A stretch of 64,000 nt of DNA from Paraspadella gotoi. Taxonomy: Eukaryota > Chaetognatha. Position numbers and translations under genes: made by a program. This document shows, piece by piece, positions 55,240 to 64,000 of the stretch. Positions within the stretch are counted from its first letter, which is position 1, and each line of letters opens with the position of its first letter. Location: assembly GCA_051294375.1 (NCBI GenBank), contig CM119270.1, positions 7,932,812 through 7,996,811 of the forward strand, given 5' to 3'. The notes under the pieces were generated by a model that was not told the DNA's origin, made no database searches, and saw nothing but the letters and a program-made list of their open reading frames with translations.

Positions 55240-58200
55240 TTAAATTGCCCCCGATCTCTTTTTCATTTCTCTTGCATTTGGACCAAAAGACGTTCAGGAG
55301 TAGACCTGCCTATACTATGAAAAGTTTGAAAACAAAAACGAGTATTGTGTAATAGTGGCCCATACATCATATTAATTTTTTGAACATATTTTTTTTCAAA
55401 AAAATTACAGTAAATGCTGCCGAACTGTTGAAAAAAATGAAAAAAAAATTGGGAACCCAACCAAACACTCGCACTTCTCTTGCATACACTATCTTAAAAA
55501 ACTTATTGACCTCAGACGGACGACAACCCAAAACTACGTTGTAGAGCGGAAAAAATGACTTCCACCCACAACTTGCACTTATGAAATTAAGTGAATTTTT
55601 TTACTCCACCGCTAAAATTTTTTATTAAAACTATTGTTTTGGGCATTTGATAAAATTTTAAAAATGAATATTTTTAAACAATGTTTGATCATTTCTCTCT
55701 AACGGAAAACCTTACAGGCGAATGCTAACAGATTCTGCCTATGCTTCTCTCGCCCGAAGCTCCGACAGTTACCCGTCACCAGTCGTTCTACCATTCCACA
55801 ATACCGGAATACTGCACATCTCGATTTTACTTTGTAGAATTATCAGGAGTATTTCAGTGCTTATTGTGTCAGTAGGTGGAGTGATGAAAGATTTTGAGTG
55901 ATTGAACATTATTTTTTTGCTGCTATGGCATCATAAATAATAATATTTTATAATCTTTTTTAAAATTTTTTTCAGCATCACACAGTATAACATTCCCCCA
56001 CTCTCACTTTCACTGGTCAGTAATATACTTATAAACGTTCAAATTTTCAAAATTTTTATTTTTATTTTTAAAGAACTGATTTGATTTTGTGCTGTTTAAA
56101 AACTAAAAAACTTTTTATAAATATGTTATTCCGAACTTTGTATTAGCATCCACAAATCCCACTAAAACGTTTTTAAACCAGAGATCCTCGGACGCTTCGC
56201 GGACAGCGTAAGCGACACTACGTGGAAGCGGCTGATATTTGAAGAAACCCGAAACCGGGAGCTATAGAAAAATAAGAATAAAGGATTGACCCGGAAAGCT
56301 ATAATAACCCTGGCGTTTCCGCTTCCGTGGTCATTTGTTTTAATTGAGTTAACATGAAAGTTATAATTGATTAATAATCTTGCAACCCCCTGCTCTTTCT
56401 TAATTTTTTTTTTTAACATGTCTAATTTACTTTTACAACAAAACGGATTGAATTCTCGTTTATTGGAATATGCATAATATTAGCTTATACATCTTAAATC
56501 TCTAACAACTCATCTCATCTCTACCTTCCACTTTATTTCACCCTCTTGCGACTGAACAAAAAAGCAAATAAAAAAAATTTATAAAATAAATAAATCAAAA
56601 TTATATAAACAAGTTTGAGCAAACAATGCCGGATCTGCCCACGATCTATTTAGCGCGTAATTAACTTGATTGAAATTAATTGAAAAATAAATAAATTATT
56701 TAATTAATTACATATTCAATTTAATTAAATAATAATATCGAAGCATTTGGGAGCTTCAAATGATTCTGAACAAAGACGACAAAGACGATGAATACATGAT
56801 GAAAACGACGACGAAGTCTTGTACTTGTGAGCCGAGTACAGGTAGGGTGCAATAAGAATGACCTGTTTTTTACCACAATCTTGTTATGGCTGACCTTTTT
56901 CTCAGCCAATTAAATACTATTATTATTATTATTTTTATCATTTTTACTTTTTACTGATTTTTGATAACCAAGGTTTTTTTTATCACAAAAAACACGCCAT
57001 CAATCTTTCTTATAAATTTTTGTTTGATCACGCAAACATAATAAAAATATTTTAATTAATTAATTTAGAGAAAGCAAAGAATTTGAATTGTGAACCAATG
57101 ATTTTTAATTAATAGTTGGACATGTTTCGGCTTGTTTACTTCAATGCCTTCATGCAGCATATGACATTCAGATAATAAATTTGTGTAAATAAAAGAGTGT
57201 GAATGAGAAGAGAAAGCAGAGAGACGAGGTAAAAGTTTTTCAAACAAAAGTGGTGAACAGAATAGTGGTCAGATGTGAGGACAGTGAAGTAAGTGGCGAT
57301 TGGAGTGAGTTGTGAAAAGAGTTGAAACTGTTAAAGAAGAGAGAGAGTGAGAAGAGGGAAACAAAACAACAAGATAAATAAATAATAAAGATACAATTTT
57401 TGCAATGTACAACAAAGATAAAAGAGTTAATTAATTAAATAATTAATGTTATGGCAACCACGACAATGATAATATCGACGATGACAAATTAATTGATTGC
57501 TTAATTTTTTGATTGATTATTGAATATTTATTAATTGATGAATAATTAATAACTGATCAGTTCTGGCATGTTTAGCTCAAAAACTGTTGTTTTTTTATCT
57601 TTCATTATGACCAAAGAAATGACTACCCTAATGATGGATAGATGACAATCGAGGATAGCACCATCAGATAATTGAATGATTTGCATTGATCAAAAAATAA
57701 GTTCATTTCAGCCGTTAATTTTTAGGTTTTTTGTCAGGATCACTGACCAGGACAAACAGCAACAATGAATGTGACAATGATAATACTGACATTGTTTATT
57801 GATTGATTAATTAATTGATTAAATATAATTTATGGTTCTTGGTTTGTTTTTTTTTTCATTTTAAACTCATTTCCACAGTCGAAACCGATTCTTCACATAT
57901 TTCAAATCTATACATTTTTCATAGTAAAATTTTACATTGTTATTTGATACAAAAAAGATTGTTAAAATTATTCTACAAATGAGAAACATGTCTAAAGAGA
58001 GATTTTTATAAATATCAACAAATGTAAAAATTTTTAAAGGAATGCAAGCGTATGTGCACTCGAAACCAGAACAGCGATCCGGCTAAAGAAACGTAAAGAT
58101 TGCACCCAAAAACGGGAGCGGGAAGGGCGTCCCTTGGGAAGCGCCGATGGCAGACGGCCGGAAAAATCGATCGCTCCACACTTCTGGTTTAACATATAAT

Positions 58201-58590
58201 TACAGTTTCTTTCTACTACAGAGAATAAAAAAGTCAGGAATTTTCAACACTTTCTTTCTTATTTTTAAAACATTGAAATGACAGAATTTTGATAACATAT
58301 TTTATATTTTTAAAATTACTATTTTATAAGGATATTATTTACAAATATATTATATTTTACTATTTGTTCCCGAATATATGAACACAAAATATTTTTTGTA
58401 CTAGTTAATCATACCTATCCCTCACATCTAAATATTCATTGTCGAATCATTTCAAATAATTTTTTGTCTTGAGTGCTCCACTACTAATGTTTATTTTAAT
58501 CAAAACAAAAAATGTTGTCCTTTATGTTGCTAAAATTCCAAGGTTACAATGCGTTATTGTTATTTAGAAACATAAAACTACTTATGTTTT
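55240..58590. other. AT-rich intergenic DNA, no gene recognised
   Basis: Only short frames. 58040-58190 is a small GC-richer patch (gggcgtcccttgggaagcgc) without a clear exon. Confidence 0.5.
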
Positions 58591-58593
58591 CAG

Positions 58594-58740
58594 GACGAAA
58601 AGATTGCGGAGGACGAAGTTATTCTAAAACCTACTTCCCACCAATATTCGGAAAGCGATTTAGAAATAAAAAAAAATACGATATATTTACGAAAATATAC
58701 CATGAAGAAACTATTTTTCAAATTTTACTTCTCAATTTAG
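58594..58740 (+). CDS. Possible terminal exon, unknown protein
   Basis: After a fair acceptor (tatgttttcag) a 48-codon frame reads DEKIAEDEVILKPTSHQYSE, SDLEIKK, then turns hydrophobic/AT-rich before TAG. The first half looks protein-like; the second half does not. No partner exon was found. Confidence 0.2.
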   Translation, partial: DEKIAEDEVILKPTSHQYSESDLEIKKNTIYLRKYTMKKLFFKFYFSI

Positions 58741-58826
58741 AAAATCTGCTTCAAATTATTTTTACATTTAAATTTGAGGATCAGTGTCAACACATACTGT
58801 GAACCGTTTCAACTGTAATCTGCTGA

Positions 58827-58851
58827 NNNNNNNNNNNNNNNNNNNNNNNNN
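58827..58851. other. Assembly gap (25 N)
   Basis: Placeholder gap in intergenic DNA. Confidence 0.99.
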
Positions 58852-59539
58852 ACTAATATATAAAATTGGCTGTGAAATTAAAATTTGATCTGCTAAATCC
58901 ACACAAAATTGTTCTCGTACTACTAATACTCATAACAATTTTCTATCTCCATCAAGAGCTTATGAACAGGCAAATCAAAAGATAAGAGTTTTTTTAATCT
59001 ATTACTAAGGAATTAAAATAGATAACATGTACAAACGAAACAACGATGGTTAATTACAAAATAATGATAATCAAAAGAAACATAACAGTCGACAAAAAAG
59101 ATCATGATTATCTACAATAATCACGGTTCCTAAAAAAAATTTAGAAAATAAAAAAAAAACAGAAAAAAAAAGTTTACTTGCGATGACAACGTGAATAATA
59201 ATATTAAAAAAACATTAAGATAAACACCGTCCGTGCGGCATTAGTAGAGAAAACCACTGGAATTTAGCGTCAATAGGAGTTTATTGTCAAATTACGAAGT
59301 CGGACAATCGACTCTCTCCCATTCTCTCTCTCTCTTTCTCTCTCAATCGCATGAAAAAAAAGATACGTTTTAATTCAGTTTCTCAGGACTTGACGTTTGT
59401 TGCCGTTTGATCCGAGGGGTACTTCTAAAACAATCAATAAAGTTCATTTCTCGTAGTTTTTTTCTTTACTGTTCTGTTCTGCCTCTCTCCCTCTCTGCTC
59501 TCCCTATCATCCTCTTCTTTCATCTCCCACCCTCTCATC

Positions 59540-59720
59540 TCTCCATGCTACGTACCTCAGTGCACATACGGTCTCTTTCTCGGCTCGAACGCCAATCGGA
59601 GTTCGCTTTTAGGCATTCCTCCGGAAGCGAGGTCGAAGTTGGCGTCCGCTGCGCGCCTATGGGGGGCTGACGGGTGAGCGCGATTGGCTTCCTATGGGAT
59701 CTGACTGTTTGAAAACAGCT
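59540..59720 (+). promoter_or_regulatory. CpG-richer island with a possible 5' exon donor
   Basis: Local rise in CpG (ctccggaagcgaggtcgaag, gcgtccgctgcgcgcc) followed by gacgGGTGAGCGCG, a good donor, and an attgg box, set among CT-rich DNA. It could be a promoter or first exon of an unseen plus-strand gene. Confidence 0.3.
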
Positions 59721-59849
59721 TAAGGGCTTCAGTTTCCGCGGCTTGTAGTCAACTCGGGTGACTCGTCTTTCTCTCTCTCCCTCCTATCTCTCTCTCATTC
59801 TCTCTCTCTCTCCTCGGATCGCGAGGGATTTCTTCTCATCTGTCTCTCT

Positions 59850-61470
59850 CGATATGCTTCTCCATCCAGCGAGTCGCGTACGTCCTTGACCTACATCGAT
59901 TCTCGTCTCTACTGCTCATGCTCTCTCTCCTGCTCGTCGAGTGTCTCTCTCATCTCTCTCAATTCTCTCTCTACCTCACCTCGTTTTCCCACACAAACAC
60001 CAAATACTTGAAATTTCTTTTTTTTAACCAGTATTCCGTTTGTAACACTCATGTATTTCCTAATGTATGCTGCGTTTAGTGTTGATGTTTAATTAAGGAT
60101 TTCAGACTGGAGTTATCATCAGTAGCTGCTGTTTTTAAGGTGCCATCATTGTTACACCATTACTCCTGTCATTAGTCCATATAAAAATTAGTACTATAAT
60201 TGGTTATTGTTTTTGCGTTTTTTTTTAACAAGGTTGTCATGGCAAGCAGTTTTTTAAGATTCTCATTTTGTTATTTACAAACGTATTGGCACTTGTATTT
60301 TTGGGCACTCGAGCTTACGTTATTTACACTGGTTAGAATATACATCGTTTGTCAAGAAAAAATACACTAGATCAACAATAAATAATTTGCCCACATCAAG
60401 CAAGATATTCGTTCAGGTGAAATAATGCAATCAAATATCATTATATCGATTTTCCTGGCAACTACTGGCATAACAATTCTTGGGAGTGTCATTGTTAAAA
60501 TATTCTTCTTCCAGAGGGAGATCTTTTATCCTATCTCATGAAAAGGAGAGAAAATTATCGAAAAGAGTAAAGCGGGGAAGTTATTAAAAGAGAGTCAAAT
60601 TTTGCAGTAATAATAAATGTATTTTATACTTTTATATGAAATGAAATTTCAGGGATTTTAACAAACGCGCAATTAAGAATGACCACGAAGAAGGAAATGA
60701 TGTCACATTGGAAAAAAACAAAAAAAATTCATTTTGTTTAAATTGAAACCAAAGAAGAATTTGTAGGTGTGATTAAATGTGGAAGAGATGACGTTAATCT
60801 CATTGAAAAAGCCATTAGAAACCGTAAAAAAGCTTGTGCTTAAACTAATAGTGCTCTCGTAATTGATTGAAAAAACCATGCTGTTGTAGCGGAACTATTT
60901 CATACCCCGCTACACGTTTATAAGTTTTGTTAAAATAAACTCTAACGAATTAGCGATTAAATAAATCTATTTGTGTCGTAATGACTCGTTAAGTAATGGG
61001 GTTTATTTTCCTTGGAAGCCATCTTATTTTTAAGTTTTTAATTTTTACCGAAAATGGTTTCTCGTTGTTTTCTTAAAGAGGTAGATGTTACTATCGCCCA
61101 AATCGGACAGTTACTGTTCGAATTAGTTATTGAAGTAAAAGAAAATAAAAGATAAAATATTTAGATAGAATAATAAAACACTAAATGTACCCATAAAATC
61201 CTGCGATGCGAAATAACAACGGCTATTTGTAAGACGTATTTTCCGTAAAGCAATATCGACTTACAAATATACAAGTTAGAATATCACTCATGAATACAGT
61301 AACTTAGACTCCCTCGGTCCATTATCTCATTTAACCGCGCTCTTTGGAATTGGAAGCAAAAAAATATTTTAACCAAGTTAAAAAAAAAGTTCTGCTTTAT
61401 GTTAAAAGAAAATTCCTTGCACCGAAAACATTCTTCTTCTATTTCTTGCGCCCGGCGCAAAAAAATGAGG
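59850..61470. other. AT-rich intergenic DNA
   Basis: No exon or RNA gene recognised. Confidence 0.5.
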
Positions 61471-61479
61471 AATCATCTC

Positions 61480-61861
61480 TCTCCCTCTCTGTCTCTCTGC
61501 TCTGCTCTCTCTCTCTCTCCTCAGTCTCTCTACTCTATTTTCCCTCTCTCTCATCTCTCGTCTCTTCATCGTCTCTCTCTCTCTCTCTCTCTCTCGTCTC
61601 TCTCTCGTCTCTCTCTCTCTCTATCTGTGTGCGTGTCAGTGAAATCAATCTAATTAACTCGCTGAAAGTAGTTTAGGTATAATTGGTATAGAACTTGGAA
61701 AAAAATGAATGTTTAACTTTTGCAACATTAATTATAAAGTAGGTTTATATTAACTCTAACAAAATATTTTGTCTATATTCACGGTTTTCCCCGTCTTCGC
61801 CTGCCACAGTAGTTATCAGAGGAAAGTCTGAAAAGATGACGGGAGTCAGAGAAGAGAGAGG

Positions 61862-61896
<35 letters not shown>

Positions 61897-62058
61897 TAGA
61901 GAGAGGAAGAGAGGAGGAGAGAGAGAGAGAGGAGAGAGAGAAAGAGGGGGGAAACAGAGAGAGATAGTGAAGGAAAGAGAGAGGACAAGTGAGGAAGAGG
62001 GGAGCGAGAGGAGGAAGCGGGAAGAAAAATAAGAGAGATAAAGAGAGAGAGAAGAGAT

Positions 62059-62107
<49 letters not shown>

Positions 62108-62652
62108 GAAGAGAGAGGAGAGTAGAGAGGCTTCCTTCTCATTGTTTATGGGGTGATGGGGTGGCTTGGCCTGCTGTGGCGTGGTTTATNNNNNNNNNNN
62201 NNNNNNNNNNNNNNGTCGCGTGTCAGTGAATCATCTAATTACTCGCTGAAAGTAGTTTAGGATAATTGGTATAGGAACTGGAAAAAAATGAATGTTTAAG
62301 CTTTTTGCAACATTATCATTACTAAAGTAGGTTTTATTAACTCTAACAAAATTATTTTGCTATATTCACGGTTTTCCCGCTCTTCGCCTGCCACAGTAGT
62401 TATCAGAGAAAGTCTGAAAAGAATGACGGGAAGTCAGAAGGAAGGGAGAGAGAGAGAGAGAGGAGAGAGGAGAGAGAGAGAGAGTAGAGAGGAGAGAGAG
62501 AGAGGAGAGAGAGAGAGAGGAGAGAGAGAAAGAAGAGGGGGAAACAGAGAGGGATAGTGAAGGAAAGAGAGAGACAAGTGAGAGAGGGGGAGCGGAGAGG
62601 AGGGGAGAGAGAAGAAAAGATGAGAGAAAGATTAGAAAGAGAGAGAGATAGA

Positions 62653-62689
<37 letters not shown>

Positions 62690-62700
62690 CTCATTGTTAT
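61480..62700. repeat. (CT)n, then two tandem copies of a unique-plus-(GA)n segment split by a gap
   Basis: 61630-62140 (gtgtcagtgaaatcaatcta... then GA tract 61852-62125) is repeated at 62218-62690, with a 25-N gap at 62190-62214 between them. The differences are single-base indels. Confidence 0.88.
62190..62214. other. Assembly gap (25 N)
   Basis: Separates the two copies above. Confidence 0.99.
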
Positions 62701-63087
62701 GCTGCCTGCTGTCTGGTTTATCAGTGGCTGGTTTTTGTCTTTAGGCCGCATCTTTTTAAACGATTTTCAGGATCTTTTTAGATTCTGAGCATTCTTAGAT
62801 TTCCAAACCACGCTTCAAACATTTTTGTGGCAGTTTCCATTAATCCATTAAAATTATTTAATTAAAAAAGCACGTTTTACCCATAACTATAGGTTATTAC
62901 AATTCTAAAAAAATAATAACTAATTCTGTTTCCCAGGTTTGGAAAAACCTTTAAGGAGATTCAGAACTAGTTTAGTCGTTTAATTTGAATAAACATTAGC
63001 GGGTTTTTTCTTCATAGAACCTAAGATGATGAAAGGGATGTCAATATAGGCATGTTAATTAGATGTATTCCTGATAAATCGATTAAA

Positions 63088-63091
<4 letters not shown>

Positions 63092-63156
<65 letters not shown>
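63092..63156. repeat. (CT)n microsatellite in the BMP2/4 3' UTR
   Basis: About 32 pure units, which are (GA)n in the BMP mRNA, beginning 11 bases after the stop codon. Confidence 0.95.
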
Positions 63157-63157
<1 letters not shown>

Positions 63158-63167
63158 ACAAAAGGTA

Positions 63168-64000
63168 CTATCTGCAGCCGCAGCCTTCCACGACCATGTC
63201 CTGGTAATTCTTGAGCACAACCTTGTCGTAGTTGTCGACGTAGAGCATGCTGATTGGGGTGAGTTGCGTCGGCACGCAGCAGGCCCTGGGCACGGAGGTG
63301 GGGTAGACGGAGTTGACGAGCGTCTGCACGATGGCGTGGTTTGTGGAGTTGAGGTGGTCGGCGAGGGGGAAGGGGCAGTCGCCGTGACAGTAGTAGGCGT
63401 CGTAACCCGGCGGCGCCACGATCCAATCGTTCCACCCGACGTCGGAAAAGTCCACGTAGAGCGGATGGCGCCGGCAGTTGCGTCTGTGGTTGTGTCCCCC
63501 GCCGTGGTTGTTGTGGTGATTCTTTCGATGTTTGGATCGATGACGCGTCGTCCGCCGTCGTTTCCGTCCGCGAGAATCCTCTTCCTCGTCCTCGGCGTCA
63601 AACGACGAACCTCGGCGTCGATCGCGCCGGTTTCGTCGACTTCCGGCGCGCCGTTCGGCGGCGTCGAGATTGTCTTCTACGCCGAAGGCTTCGTCATCGT
63701 CGGCGAAATCATCGCCGCCGGCGTCGTCGCCGTAAGTCACCAGCAGAGGCGCTTTGGCGTTCCATTCCGCCGGCGTTTCGGGTCGCGTCGAGGACTCTTC
63801 CACGCCTCCCCCTCTTCCTCCTCCTCCCTCTCTCCCCAACGACCTGCGTAGCCGCACGTGCCTCGTCACGGCGTCTTCCCCGGTGGGCGCGGCTCCGCCG
63901 GCGCGCATCACCTGCACGGAGACGCCCCGATTGTTCCGCGGGTCTCGCAGCCATCTCCGCACGGCCGGCGTAAGGTCGAACGTCTCCCAACTTGAAGGCG
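63168..64000 (-). CDS. BMP2/4: BMP2/4 (decapentaplegic) ligand, 3' exon, 5' partial
   Basis: Minus strand, stop TAG at 63168-63170; the frame continues off the window. The propeptide end reads [20 protein letters not shown], as in BMP2/4. A furin-type site RGRKRRR precedes the mature ligand, whose N-terminus is very basic and His/Asn-rich ([17 protein letters not shown]). The cystine-knot domain has all seven cysteines: RNC, YYC, GDC, ACC (two), GCGCR. Signature strings are [37 protein letters not shown] and [17 protein letters not shown]. The ligand is a secreted TGF-beta family dimer used in dorsoventral and appendage patterning. The VVEGCGCR ending is closer to BMP2/4 of slowly evolving bilaterians than to fly Dpp (VVGCGCR). 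Confidence 0.97.
   Translation of the reverse strand, partial: PSSWETFDLTPAVRRWLRDPRNNRGVSVQVMRAGGAAPTGEDAVTRHVRLRRSLGREGGGGRGGGVEESSTRPETPAEWNAKAPLLVTYGDDAGGDDFADDDEAFGVEDNLDAAERRAGSRRNRRDRRRGSSFDAEDEEEDSRGRKRRRTTRHRSKHRKNHHNNHGGGHNHRRNCRRHPLYVDFSDVGWNDWIVAPPGYDAYYCHGDCPFPLADHLNSTNHAIVQTLVNSVYPTSVPRACCVPTQLTPISMLYVDNYDKVVLKNYQDMVVEGCGCR

Noticed and set aside
63264-63851. 195-codon plus-strand frame opposite BMP2/4
   Set aside because: Antisense shadow of a conserved coding exon.

Overview
The window is metazoan nuclear DNA: intron-rich genes with GT-AG splice sites, long AT-rich introns, very abundant (GA)n/(CT)n and other microsatellites, a polymerase III tRNA gene, and runs of N marking assembly gaps. 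The proteins (a FERM/PDZ scaffold, a BMP2/4 ligand, a DDI1 protease, an XK-family membrane protein and a follistatin-type Kazal protein) point to a bilaterian invertebrate. I cannot fix the phylum; a crustacean or other arthropod, or a lophotrochozoan, would all fit.

Layout. 1-3590: a damaged second copy of part of the FERM/PDZ gene, homologous to 22.5-25.8 kb. 3590-18900: two degraded copies of one locus (about 4.9-12.3 kb and 12.4-18.8 kb), each carrying exons of a minus-strand DDI1 gene (ubiquitin-like domain, then retropepsin-like domain with DSG). 18.9-20.8 kb: a C-rich minisatellite and non-coding DNA. 20854-36599: a plus-strand FRMPD-type gene. I traced eighteen exons in one continuous frame, about 1508 residues from just before the FERM domain to the stop; the upstream PDZ part was not found. 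An antisense tRNA-Leu(TAG) lies in intron 2. 37939-40734: a minus-strand XK-related multi-membrane protein in three exons. 43.9-48.5 kb: a plus-strand secreted protein of 221 residues in five exons that close exactly in frame, with a signal peptide and two six-cysteine Kazal domains. 48.49-55.06 kb: a second, error-rich copy of that locus. 55.2-63.1 kb: AT-rich DNA with no convincing gene. 63168-64000: the 3' exon of a minus-strand BMP2/4 (dpp) gene, running off the window.

The duplicated blocks differ by dense single-base insertions and deletions in exons, introns and homopolymers alike, and several abut N gaps. This looks more like uncorrected long-read gap filling or unmerged haplotypes than old paralogy, so the broken copies should not be read as pseudogenes without checking.

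The genes are functionally unrelated neighbours. The most unusual biology is at the FRMPD locus: an exon-derived minisatellite that repeats the end of a FERM exon together with its splice donor about seven times, a long simple-repeat insertion predicted inside the FERM domain, and a CT microsatellite of about 110 bases serving as the polypyrimidine tract of a FERM exon.
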